From the NCBI GenBank assembly GCA_019096155.1, contig JAHCVI010000001.1:1302001-1366000 (forward strand): a stretch of DNA of 64,000 bases, written 5' to 3'. Each line of letters starts with the position of its first letter. The stretch's first letter is position 1. A program made the translations under genes and the position numbers. Source of the DNA: Staphylotrichum longicolle (Eukaryota; Ascomycota; Sordariomycetes; Sordariales; Chaetomiaceae). The notes under the pieces were generated by a model, which had not been told where the DNA came from, did no database searches, and saw only the letters and a program-made list of their open reading frames with translations. Positions 1-11,328 of this stretch are shown here, piece by piece.

Positions 1-1245
1 GGAACCGGCGCAGAGATTCGGGTGAGATGTCCCGGGAGCGGCTGCCCTCCGACCTCAGGCTCCTGTCGTCGTCTGGCTGTGGGGTCTGGACGTCCCTGAG
101 CGAAGACGAGCTCGACTTGCGGCTGAAGAGCTTTCGTGGCGAGAACAACCAGCGGGAGCTGGGCGATGGGGACCTGGCAGGGCGCTTCTGTGGCTGCATC
201 CGGAGAGGAGCAGTGCCAACCCGGCGGGCTGGCTCCGTCGGGGGGCTCGGGGCTGGCCTGGGGGAGACAAACTTGCTCGCGGGATCCATGGTCTTGAAGT
301 CCTCCTCACGTAGCGATGTCAACGAGGCGCTCCGTTTCCTGCGGGACTGCTCGACGGGGATCCAAATGGTGTTGACGGTCTGGCCGGGAAGATATGGGCA
401 GGTGGTGGTCGAAGGCTGAGAGGGATCGTGGGCCTCCGAGGACGCGTCAAGCTCATACTGCGTGTCTCGGTTAGTGAAATGATCCCTTTCCTGTTTCGCA
501 AGCGGTACTCACGTAGTAGTAGTAGGTCTGGCCCATCTTGAGAGCCCCATTTCTCTTGGGAATGCTCCCTGCATCACCGTCACAGACGATGTCCTTAAAT
601 GTGTAGCAACCCCTCCACTGGCCACGGTCTCGCCGGCTGTCCCGCTCCATCTTGTAGGGGGGTGGGTGAAGTTGTCCCAAGACCCGATGAGGTGCACAGA
701 CTTGACTGAAGCGTGCGTTTGTCTATGTCATGTTAGTGTCTGGGCGTGAGACATTTCAGTGAATCAACCCGTCAAGACAAGACTGAGACCGGTCTCGGCA
801 GCGCAGGAACAGAAGTAGAGACCAAGCGCGCAGCCAATTGGCCTGGACGGGCATCAAGACGTACATTGGATGAGATAGAGAGAGACTGGTTGAAACGATG
901 TACAGTTGTAGAGAGAAGAGAAGGAATGAAAAGCAGCAAGCGCAGGTCCAGACCGAGCGGCGATAGAGCAAATTGTTGTTGACGATATAAAACGAGTGAA
1001 GACCCAAGTCTGCCCAAAGAGAACTCACAGCATAAAAGTAAAGAGTGTCGTTGTCGGATCCATGCCGACGGTAAGCCGAGGACTCGTCGTGCCGTAGCGG
1101 ACCCAGCCTGTGAACGGCGCAGCCGATTGTCTTATAAGTGGAACGAGCGACGCTGCGGTAGTGCGAGCGTCTGATGAGACGACGGTCTCCAACACCCGCA
1201 GAAGCTGCGAGCCTAACGTGGCAGTCGTCTTTGAGAATGAAGGGG
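1..1245 (-). CDS. Glycogen-recognition-like (AMPK1_CBM/E-set type) fungal protein, partial, with an apparent frameshift
   Basis: The gene is read on the minus strand and runs off the left edge, so the C-terminus is missing. Exons I can join are about 1245-1029, 700-513 and 457-1. Intron 701-1028 (GTGAGT donor, CTAAC branch, AAG acceptor) and intron 458-512 (GTGAGT, CTAAC, CAG) are well formed. The joined protein has DTLYFYA, then VHLIGSWDNF, MERD, GQWRGCYTF and a tyrosine run before ELD. This resembles the carbohydrate/glycogen-recognition fold seen in fungal proteins with an AMPK-beta-like module, followed by a Ser/Pro-rich tail. The frame breaks at a C6 run near 657-662, between NFTH and YKMERD; one more or two fewer C would restore it. 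Exons upstream of about 1245 were not resolved. Function is inferred from the fold only. Confidence 0.68.
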
Positions 1246-4200
1246 TGCGGCGTTCAGCCAATGAGAGGGTAGAGAAGGGCCCGGAAGCGCCGTGATGGTG
1301 CGCAGACTCGGCTTGCTCGTGGGGTTGAGTGGACGGCGCTTAGCCACGCAAGCGGCGGACAATGAGGGTCACTGTTTCGAGTTGTTCCCCAACCAGCCCG
1401 ATTCGGCAGAAGCGTTGCGGCGTCGAGGGGTGCGGAAATAGCCAACTCGAGACTGTGCCGCAAGCTGTTGGATCGAGGGACGAGAGCTCTTTGTCGAACC
1501 GGTGACGTCCTGACACGCAGCAGCTTTGGAGCGGGCTGGAGCAACTATTAAGAAGCTTGGAATCGGGCGTGGAGCAACATGGGGGACACGAGGAGGCTCC
1601 ATCAGGGGCGCCATGACGAGCATTAGTTTCTCCGTATCTGTCGTTCAAGAGGCTCCCCCATGTCCCCTCAGGCTGCCCCCCAACAACACACGAGGCAACG
1701 GGGGCTTGCCAAGGTGGCCCCGGGCTGAAGGAGAACTGGGTTGTCGACGGCACGCTTTGGCCTCCTGTCACGACATCGAATGGGATGGCGGACTGCGAGC
1801 GGCTGACAGGAGGATCGGGGCTGGGGATTGGGCCTCGTTCATGCACCGCCAATCTCGCCAGGGAGCTGGTCGGGGGTGACCCAGCAAACCATGTGGACCA
1901 GGGTGATTGGGGGATTGGGGGTGCAGGCCGATCAAGCGCGTGGTTGCATCCATCGCCATGCCTGCTTCCGGCGGCGGCTCCGTTGGTTCAACAAGCGAGA
2001 GACCCCGATTTGAGACGGTGTTTCTAATTGACGAGCTGGCGGCAACTGCACGTGTACTCACTCCATCCTCCGTAGTTGGTGATGGCCTCGGCGGCGCTTG
2101 ATCAAGACCCGTGGCTGGCGGTTGGCGTGGCCAAGCTGGCTAACTGCCTTGGTGTTAGAACATGGACGAAACCCAACGCCGATGGCCTGATGTGGTTTTC
2201 GCTGTCTCCATCTGCAACCGGCGACGGTCACGCCGATGGCACCAGGAGCTGCAGGTACGGCGACACCCATGCTTCTCTGCACGCTACCGTCGGCGCGAAG
2301 CAGGCAACACGACTGTACCTGCAGCGGATGGCAGGGTGAGCCGAGGTCAGGAACTCGGGGCGAATGCAGATTGCAGCACCCGAAGAAGCATTGCATCGCA
2401 TGTTCTCAGCTGCGCAAAAACCGACAGCTGCCGACAAGGTGCAGATTAGTTATTAGCCCATGACGGGTAACGTTAACGTATCGGAGCCAATTGACTCTCA
2501 ATTGACTCGCTGCGGGAAATTCCACAATGGCTGGCTGTCTGGCGTGTCTAGCGTTCTAGCGTGTCTGGCTGGCTGAGACGTCGCACTCGCAGCAGCTGGT
2601 GGAGCAGGCAGTTTCGAACACGGCACAAATTGGAATCTGGGTTGGTTGAGAGATGAGATGACATGGGGAACAGGCAGCCCCCGCGCAGTTCAATGTTCCT
2701 GAGACAAGCCCCACTTGCGGGCCGCTGCCATCTGAGGATTGTGATTGGCCAAATCCCTCATGTAGACCTCAATGCATTGTCGCCGTGCCCGAATGCCACT
2801 CGACGAAACACCACAGAAAAATCTGGAAATCTAGAACACACACAAACGAAAAAAATGGCAATCGGGAGCTTCAGATGGCCGCACAAGATTCATCTCCCGA
2901 TCCAAGCTGAGCTGCACAGGTGGCCGCATCGATCGCGGGCCGAGCGTTCCACGCTGCCGGCAAGCCTCGGCGTTGCTAAGGCGCCAGCACACACTCGTGC
3001 GACCTGAAATGGCGGCCCATGGCATGAACTGCTGGCGGGTCATTTCCAACAGGGCCATCAGTGGTGACTGTCAGCAGCTGGACGTCCCAATCCGGCAAGA
3101 TGAAGCTGACAACACAACGCATCTTATCTTCAGCCCTGATGAGAGATTTACAGTAAACCTATCGTGGAAGCCAGACAAAAACATCGATCTGGCCTCCGAT
3201 TGGCTCAGAAACGATGCGGCTGGTGGTCTGGACCACCATCTCAACTCCAGTTCTTCCCGAACAGTTCCAGGGTCCGAGTGTCCTGTCGAGCCTGTCATCC
3301 GGCATTCACGCTGCTGTGCGACCGAGTGAGCGGCTGCTGTTTCGGCCTGTGTCCCGACAGAGTGGCACGATGATCTTAATTTGCAATCTCATTTTCCCCC
3401 CGAGAAATCAAAACACTCGACGCCTCCATCAAAACATCAGTTGTGGCCGGCTTGGGCAGGCATCCTCCTCGGACCCTTCTGTTTCAAGTAGTTATCGATA
3501 TTCCCCGACAACGACTCGTATAAGCAGGCAAAAGTAGCCGGGCTCACCGGGTCGTCCTGCCGGCAGCAGCGCAACCGGCTCATGCGCGCCGAGTGGAAAC
3601 TCTCCTCGAATCAACAATGGGGCCAGAATCGAGTCTGATGTCTACACGTTCGATAATAGATGCTTCCAAACCTTCATGACCCATCCTCCCCTCCGCCACC
3701 ACGCCACCCAGACCCGGAACCTTCAATAAGGCCGCTCCCGTCTCCCTCTTAGCATAAGCACGCACACCACCATCTCGCGGGCACGCAGCATCGCGGCAGA
3801 GCACGCCGCCGCAAAACCGCAGATGACCGAGCCCTCCCCCAACGGGCCGGCAAGCCCAACGCCGCAACGCCGCCCCGACGCCGCAGGAACCCCCGACCCA
3901 GCCCTACATATGCAAACAACTTTGACCGGGCCGTCATGTCATGTCATGCCGAAGGTATTATCATTAAGTAGTGTAGCGTAACGGAGTGTGCAAAACCCAG
4001 TGCCCGTCTCCCCCCCGTTCCCTTCTTCATCGTAGCCCAACAGTTCCCCTTCTCCTTTTCCCGACTCCGATCCAGCACGTGGGTCGCCGCCAGACGGCCT
4101 ATGCTATGCCGATATCCATCCTTTCCTCGCACCTCCCGCCCACCTTCGACCATCAATCATACAACTCAGGTACCCAAGGCAGCCAGCCTTCCTGCCTGCT

Positions 4201-4631
4201 CCTTGTTGTTGCCTCATCCAGACCCAGCAGAGCAAGCGCAGACGGAGGCAGGTTGCGGAAGAGGACACAAGGCCACCAAGACAACCAGAAGAACGAGATA
4301 AAAGAAACATCTCCTCCTCACGATGCGGTTGGCGATGCCCAAATGCCCCTTTTGGTTTTGAGAAGGATTCTGTCCCGTTCCGAAAGTCTCCATCCGTCCA
4401 TCCCACTCCATCCAAAAACAGACACCTGCCCACTGTCATATCTTCCCAAGACAGAATCCCATCATCCATCATCGGACTTGTTGCTCGCTGCTGTGGCGCT
4501 TCAGCTCTATCCGTCACCCGCCTAGCAAATGTGGTTTTGTTTGTTTTTTTTGTGTATGTGAACCGAAAGCAACCCCCCCCCCCCCCGGACCCGTTTCGCC
4601 CAATCCCATCCAAATTTTGATTCAAGTTAGT
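1246..4631. other. Long stretch without a convincing gene
   Basis: About 3.4 kb between the left-edge gene and SUR2. Open frames here (for example 1340-1852 minus and 3986-4525 plus) are rich in Ser, Pro, Arg and Cys and show no recognisable domain or splice pattern. The left part probably holds 5' exons or the promoter of the left-edge gene, and the right part is the SUR2 3' region with a C14 run at about 4573-4586. A short imperfect repeat of TCTGGCGTGTCTAGCG-like units lies near 2530-2575. Confidence 0.5.
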
Positions 4632-5853
4632 TTACTTCGCCTTCACGGTCTCGGTATTAACTTCCTCCCCATTGCTGCTGCTGCTGCTCCCCACCTTGCC
4701 AGCGCTCTTCCCGCCGCCGCGGCCTCGTCTCTCGTACTTGAGCTTGGTGTCCCCCTGCCACATGGTCCCCAGCCAGCGGTCCCAGATGGTGAAGAAGGGC
4801 TGCGAGAAGTTGGTCTTGATGCCCCAGCTCTGGTGGTGGATGTCGTGGTAGGCCGCGTTGTTGCTGGTGATGCGCTGCAGCGGGTCCCAGGGCAGCGCGT
4901 ACCCGCAGTGATCGTCGACCGTCTTGACCGTGCTGAAGACAAAGTACAGCATGCCCAGCCGCGGGCTGAGGAGGGAGACCTTGTAGGCCAGGCCGGCGCC
5001 GAGCGTGTCGAGCACGAAGCCCTCGACCGGGTGGTTGTAGAGCGCGCCGTAGGCGTAGGGGACGTAGAGACGGTGGTGCCGGGCGTGCCAGTGGGCTGGG
5101 GAGAGAGGGAAGTTTGTTAGTTCAGGGGGGGTCCCGGGGGAGCCAGGGGGTTTCGAATTTGGGTTTGAACGTACTGTACATCCACTTATTCATGTGCATC
5201 GCCCGGTGCCAGAAGTACTGCCATGTGTCGAGGAAGCACGTGGCGACCCAGAGCTGGAAGCCGGGGATGAGCACCCAGTAGATGGCCTTTGCGACCAGCA
5301 GCTCCCATGTCGCAAACGCCGGGACAGCGGTCCCCGTGACGTCGCCGAGCGTCGTGGTGAGGAACGGATAGTGCCCGCCGGCCAGGGCGCCCGCCAGCAG
5401 CGGGTGGGAGGCAGCCATGTTCTTGGCGATGGCCGCCGCGTTGAGTCCGAGCGTTCCGAGGATGGAGGGGAGCGCGCGCTGCGCCAGACGAACGCGGGTC
5501 GCCCAGACGGCCACATCGTACTCCTCCATGCCCGTCTGCTGCCGTGGCTCGGTCAGGGTGAGGAAGGCCGATGTGGCGATCTGGATCATCTGCTCAATGA
5601 CGACGTCGCGGGCCACCTCGTACCGCGACGCCAGGTTGCGCTGGCTGATTTCCTCAGGCGTGTGCAGCCGGTACTGCGGGAACAGATCGTAGACGTCGAT
5701 GATGTGGAATGTCATGGACACGGCCCAGTAGAAGATGTGCGGCAGGATGAGCGACAGCCAAAAGTCGGAGATGAAGGGCAGGAGGTCGGGCATCGGCCGG
5801 GTCTCGTACGCCGGAAGCGGCGGCAGCGCCGACGCGACGGTTGCGTTCGCCAT
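4632..5853 (-). CDS. SUR2: Sphinganine C4-hydroxylase (fatty acid hydroxylase superfamily)
   Basis: Two exons, 5853-5175 and 5095-4632, join into 380 residues; intron 5096-5174 has a GTACGT donor and the join makes the codon for Thr. The family hydroxylates the C4 position of sphinganine to give phytosphingosine, as a di-iron membrane enzyme of the ER. The histidine clusters are visible: HRAMH just before the intron, HARHH just after it, and HDIHH near residue 315. Hydrophobic segments lie near residues 25-55 and through the middle of the protein. The C-terminus is low-complexity: a Gly/Lys/Arg stretch and a Ser run coded by a CTG-type repeat. It is head-to-head with the TCTP gene about 1.2 kb away. 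SUR2 is preferred over ERG3/ERG25-type desaturases because of the overall architecture and the TIWDRWLGT end. Confidence 0.93.
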
Positions 5854-6519
5854 CGTGGGAACCTAGAGCCGTGTCGACAGCAAGCGGCAGCAAGTCGAGA
5901 CGGGGCAGAGTGCAACACGCAAAACGGAAAACAAGACAGGACGGTGCTGCCTTTACGACAGCGGCAGAGTCGGTCAGTCAGTGCAGGGACAGGTGAGGTG
6001 ATCACCGGAGGCGAAGGAATGACACGGAGATGGGTGCTGGGGCATAAAAAGAAGATCGGCTGTGGAGACGCCGGGAGTCCCTGAACGGCGAAAGGCATGG
6101 CTGCACGGTCCAGATTTCAATTTCCCGTCCCTCTGTTCGTCAAGGTGTCTGGCCACCCATCGCGCCACTCCCTCGGTGCATCGGGCATTGCAACGAACGA
6201 CGGCCATCTGATAAGCTCACCGCGTCGCGTCGAAGGAGCTGTCCTGGATGTCCCGGAGCTCTCTCTCCTCGCCATGTTCCTGCATTGCCAGGCCATAGAT
6301 CAGGCAAAGCCGACGTTAGGTTGGTGCCCTGCATGAGCATGCGTATCCCTTCCATTGACTCTTTCTGCCAGTGACAGAGAGCAGCGCCTTGCTGGGCTTG
6401 GCAGGAACCGCCGATTGGTTTGCAGGTTTGCAGGCTGCAAACTCATCCCTGCGACGCTCGGATCCGCCTCGCGAGCCCCACCACAACGGCATTCGGCTTC
6501 GCTGGACAGTCCGTCGGCT

Positions 6520-6574
6520 GGGTTAGGGTAAACAGCTGGACCCACCGTCGCTGAACGGACTTTGGGTTAGGGTT
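6520..6574 (+). promoter_or_regulatory. Pair of GGGTTAGGGT boxes (Tbf1-like/telomere-repeat motif)
   Basis: GGGTTAGGGT occurs twice, with TTAGGG at 6523-6528 and 6567-6572, 44 bp apart and in the same orientation, about 530 bp before the TCTP start codon. TTAGGG is both the telomere repeat of filamentous fungi and the recognition motif of Tbf1-type Myb proteins, which act on ribosomal-protein and translation-gene promoters in several ascomycetes. The motif is seen directly; the binding role is inference. Confidence 0.5.
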
Positions 6575-6640
6575 ACATACGTGGAAAGGCTCGAAAGCAA
6601 GATTTGGTCTCAAAACAGCCCAGCCCTGTTCGGCTCCAGC

Positions 6641-6648
6641 TATATAAA
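6641..6648 (+). promoter_or_regulatory. TATA-box candidate for the TCTP gene
   Basis: TATATAAA lies 70 bp downstream of the TTAGGG pair and about 450 bp before the TCTP start codon. That position would imply a long 5' leader. Confidence 0.4.
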
Positions 6649-7100
6649 TGGACTAGGCGACTTTCTATGTTGACTAAGTCTGAACCACCGTTACACACAC
6701 TTGTAATCGCAAAAGGATCGATCCATGAGAGCCCGAGAAATCAAGAAAAGAGCAATTTTAGAGCCTCATTGCAGAATATTAGCTGGAAGATAAAGGCTCG
6801 AGTGAATATCAATCAAGAGAAAGAGGAGATACATCGAGAGCAACACGATGTGCAGCGTCTTACTGCATGCACCACAGCAAGATTTGTGCTTGACGAGTGC
6901 CCCTCGTCAGGCCCTCGTCAGGGGGGCGCACAGTCGGGCTAGTCGAACGCCCATCAAAAAGCTGCCCCGCCTACCCCTCCTCGACCTCTTTGCCCCCGCT
7001 CAAGTTTTTTCCCTGTGCCTTAAACCCACCTTCTCTTGCGGCCGCCCTGTCGAGACAATCTCTGCCCTATCTCCTCAGATAAACCAGACCAGCCTTCAAG

Positions 7101-7967
7101 ATGATTATCTACACGGTGAGCCCGACCGCACTCGAGAAATGGCCGGCACACAACGCCGCTGCGCCAGACAAACAGTCAACAGACCAGCTAACTTGCGCCC
7201 TCCCTCGATCAGGACATTATCAGCGGTGATGAGATCATCTCGGACTCGTACGACCTCATCGAGGTCGACGGTGTCGTCTACGAGGCCGACTGCGCCATGA
7301 TCACCGAGGGCAACGTCGAGGTTGGTGCGTACAAACCGGCCCGCCCCACCCCTTCCGCCAATTTGCGAACCGCGCGCGTTGGGAGCGAGAGAGAAATCCG
7401 AGACAAAAAGCAGCTAACATGCTCCCGCAGACATCGGTGCCAACGCGTCCGCCGAGGAGGCCGAGGAGGCCCTGGAGGATACCGCCGTCAAGGTCAACAA
7501 CATCGTCCACTCGTTCCGTCTCCAGAGCACCTCGTTCGACAAGAAGGGCTACCTTGCCTACCTCAAGGGTACGCGATGCTCAATCCCTCTCCGAACTGAT
7601 TCCCCGTTGGGTAACAAAACCGTTTACTAACCTCGGCTGTCTTGTGTCATAGGCTACATGAAGGCCCTCAAGGGCAAGCTCGTCGAGGCCGGCAAGTCCG
7701 CCGAGGAGGTCAAGGAGTTCGAGACCAAGGCCGGTGCCTTTGCCAAGAAGGTCCTCGGCAACTTCAAGGACTGGGAGTTCTACACTGGCGAGTCTATGGA
7801 CCCCGATGCCATGTGAGTTTTTTTTCCCCCGCCGTTCCTGGTGAAACCAAAAGAAAAAGACCTGGCTGACTGTTTTCCCCAGGGTCGTCCTCCTCAACTA
7901 CCGCGAGGACGGTGTCACCCCCTATGTCGTTGTCTGGAAGGATGGCCTCAAGGCGATGAAGGTGTAA
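7101..7967 (+). CDS. TMA19: Translationally controlled tumor protein (TCTP) homolog
   Basis: Five exons: 7101-7115, 7213-7324, 7431-7568, 7653-7812 and 7883-7967, giving 169 residues, the usual family length. Exon 1 codes only for MIIYT. The protein then reads DIISGDEIISDSY, has the acidic loop, the KKVLGNFKDWEFYTGESM stretch, and ends in VVVWKDGLKAMKV. TCTP is an abundant, ribosome-associated cytosolic protein linked to translation, growth and stress; that is family knowledge. All four introns have GT-AG ends and consistent phases. The dense introns in the 5' half are typical of highly expressed fungal genes. The upstream TTAGGG pair fits co-regulation with the translation machinery. Confidence 0.96.
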
Positions 7968-8309
7968 ACGGGGCTGGGCAAAAAAGATCTTTTCTGTTTT
8001 ATACCAGCAGCCAAAGAAGACCCAAACGGTCACTTTGCTCCGACACGCGTAATCGTGCCCGGTGTTTGGAATATCTAGACGTGCGGGAGAGCCAATGTGT
8101 TCTCCATAGTTTCCGCGTAGCCATTGCACCAATCCAACATGACGCCAATTCCTTCATTGCCTCCTGGATCTAGGCCGTTCCCAATCCAATGATCAGCTGT
8201 ACTTGATTCACCGTGCCCCAAGCCGCCGACAATGCAGGCCCTCTTCCCCACCCATTCAATGCACGCACCAACGAATATGCCCTATGGGACTACTCTCACC
8301 ATGGCATAT
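7968..8309. other. Convergent 3' region between TCTP and VPS72
   Basis: 342 bp between two converging stop codons. It should hold both 3' UTRs. I see no gene. Confidence 0.6.
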
Positions 8310-10831
8310 CTATGCGTTTGCGACCTGGGGAGCGGCTGGCGGGGCCGCTTCGGCGCCCTTCACCCCTTCAACTGCCTCTGTTCCTTCAACGGGCTCTAAC
8401 CTGGGCTCATCCCCAGGCTTCTCCTCCTTTTCCTCCTTCTTCGGTTCAACAGCCCCGCCGTCGTCGACGGGGCCCGAGACCCTCTCGGCAGGCTTCCGGG
8501 CCTTGGACGGGTCCAGGAACCACTCCGGCACGCCGCGGGCCGCGTAGTCCCCTCTCCCGACCCAGGCGCCGATCAGGCTGCTCCACTTGTAGTCGCCCCG
8601 GTAGACGCGCTGGATCTCGCGGTAGGCGTAGCTGTTGTGGTACGGCAGGCCCGTCTTGGGGTCTCTGTACTTGGCGGGCTGGTGGGTGATGACGCAGAGC
8701 GCGGGGTGGCCGGGTTCTGTGTTGTAGTTGGAATGTCAGTCTCACAGAAGATGCGTGGTCCAAAGAGGGGAGGGAGAGGGATAAACTCACTCGCGAGCTT
8801 GTTCATCTTCCGCCCAAACAGGATCTGCGTCTGCACCTGCTTGTCCTTGATGGCGTGGTCGTCAAAGTTCTGCAGGATGATGCAGCTGCGAGTGACCTTG
8901 CCCTCGCGGGGAGGCTCAGAAGCAGACGGTGGGGCTTCTTGAGGAGTGTTAACGGGTTTTGCGGACGTCGGGTGTGCTTTTGTCTGGGGCGTTTGCAACG
9001 GGGTGCTTGGGGCTGAGGCTAAAGGGGGAGGCGGGACTGTGCTTTTGGGCTTGGGAGTTGCCGCAGTCGGTTGTGCGGCCGTCGGGTCAGGTGCGGGAGG
9101 AGCGAAGGCTGGTGTCGACGGAGGCATGGATAGGGGTGAAGGGGTATGGGTATGTGATGTATTGGGGGCCGCAAGAAAGGGTTTGGCGCCTGACGGAAAC
9201 CCCAGCATGGGGATCTGTCCACCTAGCATGGGGGGCGCCAGACCAGATGGCGGGGCGAGAACAGGGGCGGCAAGTACTCCTGAGCTGCTCGGTCTCGAAT
9301 CTGGAGGTTGTGGAATGGGGGGCGGCGCCATGGACGTGAGCGCTGGCGCTGGGGACGCGTTTTGTGACGTTGATGGGGTTGCTGCTGATAATGGAGCTGG
9401 TGCTGGGCCTGGCGATGGTGATGGTGACGGTGGTGGCAATGGTTCGGACACAGAAGTCGGGACCGGAGCCGCGGCCGGTGCTGATGCCGGTGTTGTGGCT
9501 GAGACTGGAGACTGAACTGGGGCCGGGACTGGGGCCGAGGCCGGTACTGATGTTGTTGCTGAATCTGAAGATGGGACTGTGGGCGGGGCCGGTGGTGATA
9601 AAGATGTTGCTACAGGGGCTAAAGCCGGGACTGGGGCTGCGGCCGATGCTGAGGATGGCGTTGCTGCTGGAGCTGGAGATGGGGCCGCGGCCGGGGTAGG
9701 GGCCGAGACCGAAGGGGTGGTCCCATCAGCGGGATCGAGAGGTTTGGAGGGAGGCGGAACAGTTTGTGTCTGAGAGAGAAGTGGAGTGTCGGGCTGCTCA
9801 GTCTTGAGTCCTGGCGGTTCGATGGTTTTGGGGCCCGGCTTTTCCACCGGGGTCGTGGGAGTGGATGCCTCAGCCTCTGCCTCCTTCGCGGCGAGAGCAG
9901 CCGCAGCGGATTGCCTCTTCTTTCGCGGTGCCTTTTCCTCCATGGATACCAGGTTGCCCACGTGCTTGCCCTGCCCCTCCTGTAGCTCTTGGATGCCACT
10001 CCAAAATGTCACCACAGGCCCGTCCAGCTTGCGGCTGTGCAGCGCGGCAATCTTTCTCAGACGCTCTTCCTCCCTCTGCTTCTCGGCCTCCTCCCACCGA
10101 TTCAAGCTCTTGGCGTTCCGCCTCTCAACGATGGCAGCCTCGGCCAGACGCTCGGCCTGGGTCATGGGGGGCTTCTTCATGGCTTCGAGCTGCTTCGCCT
10201 TCTTCTCCATCCGCTCCAGCTGCTTCCTCCGCCTGAGCTCGTCCGACACCATTTTCTGATGCAGCTGCTGCTTACTTATCCGGGTTGTGGAGCGCTCCGA
10301 GGCGCGCGTCGGCATGTCTGCTGGGGACGGCAGCCAGCTCGTCCTCTCGGACTTCTTCTTGGGCCTGGGCGGGCGGGCGGCAGGCTGCTCGATGCGGACC
10401 TTCTTCCTGAACTTGGCTGGGATGGCGTCCTGGGCTTTGCGCTTGCGCTCGGCCGCGCGCTTCTCCCGAGCCTGGCGCTCCAGGTCTTTCTCGCCTTCTA
10501 ATTCATCGGCATTGTCCTCCTTGTCCTCCTCGTCCGACGACGAGTCCATCTGCACGTCGGAGGCATCCTGCTGGTCGTCGGTGAATCCGGCGTCGTCCTC
10601 GTCTTCGGCAAAGAGCAGTTCGAGATCCGAGTCTTCGGCGGCGGGCTCCTCGTTTGCGAGCATCGACTTCATACGGTTACCGGCCGTGGACCGTTTGGCG
10701 CGCGAGGTGACGAGCCATTCCACCTGCTGCGGCTCCTCGGTGTCGCTCTCGCCATCGCTGCTGAGGACGCTTGAAAGGTCGGACAAGTCGTCGACAGAGG
10801 GCGACTTCCTCTCGTCTTTGTCGGTCGCCAT
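8310..10831 (-). CDS. VPS72: SWR1 complex subunit Swc2/VPS72 (YL1 family)
   Basis: Exons 10831-8791 and 8716-8310 join across a 74-bp intron (GTGAGT donor) into 815 residues. The N-terminal part has acidic Asp/Glu/Ser blocks, a basic KRKAQ segment and a charged coiled-coil of Lys, Arg and Glu (residues about 35-290), which matches the H2A.Z-H2B-binding YL1 region. The C-terminal YL1_C domain follows the intron: GHPALCVITHQPAKYRDP, then HNSYAYREIQRV. Between them, from about residue 330 to 640, is a long Ala/Pro/Ser/Thr spacer of low complexity. The family acts in the nucleus, loading H2A.Z through SWR1. The expanded spacer makes this one longer than most relatives. It is head-to-head with the cysteine-synthase-like gene. 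Confidence 0.93.
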
Positions 10832-11328
10832 GGTTCCCCGAATGAAACAGATGGAACCTGGGAGCTGCTAGGTTAGCATCTGCCTGCGGGTGGTGCGCAT
10901 GTGATGGATGTTGGTTGATTCGAGATTCGGTGTCCAGCGAGCCAAACACGGTCCATGTCAGAATGGAATCCAAAAATCAGAGTGGAAACAGGCGCGTGGC
11001 AGGGATTACACGCAGTGCCGACGGCAAGGCTGGGGGCCTGGTGGGTCGCCGCGACGGGACCCCTGCAGCGGAACCCTTCAGGCGGGTTTAGCGCTCGATT
11101 GCGCCATCGACTTTGAACATTGAAGGCCCCACTTCCCCGGCTTCCGTCCGCCAGCAGCAGCAGGAGTGACTTTCGCTCGCGGGTGTCGGCGGCGAGATCG
11201 GCCCATTGTTGCTGCAACCTGCTTCCGGACCGACCGAAGAAGCCCGTCCTCCAGCCGATCCTCCTCCTCCTCTACCTCTCAAACCCATCTTGAGACGTGT
11301 ATCTAGTCTTGCGCGCACGCAGCCCACC
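10832..11328. promoter_or_regulatory. Divergent promoter region, VPS72 / cysteine-synthase-like gene
   Basis: 497 bp between two start codons on opposite strands. No gene is visible. The segment 11140-11290 is mixed CT/AG-rich and probably contributes the leader of the plus-strand gene. Confidence 0.55.

Larger units (their letters stand above)
5854..7100. promoter_or_regulatory. Divergent promoter region between SUR2 and TCTP
   Basis: 1.25 kb with no credible gene. It holds two TTAGGG boxes (6523-6528 and 6567-6572), a TATATAAA at 6641-6648 on the plus strand, and a pyrimidine-rich tract before the TCTP start that looks like a 5' leader. Confidence 0.6.

Noticed and set aside
1340..1852. 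170-codon minus-strand open frame
   Set aside because: No recognisable motif and biased composition; may overlap the unresolved 5' part of the left-edge gene.
3986..4525. 179-codon plus-strand open frame
   Set aside because: Ser/Pro/His-rich translation of a CT-rich stretch downstream of SUR2; no domain.
5194..6084. 296-codon plus-strand open frame across SUR2
   Set aside because: Antisense shadow of SUR2 exon 1; no family features.
6520..6574. Interstitial telomere or chromosome-fusion scar
   Set aside because: Only two separated TTAGGG units, not a tandem array, and both flanks are ordinary gene-rich sequence; a regulatory motif is more likely.
9619..9999. Minus-strand Arg/Pro-rich frame inside VPS72
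   Set aside because: An alternative frame of the low-complexity spacer, not a separate gene.
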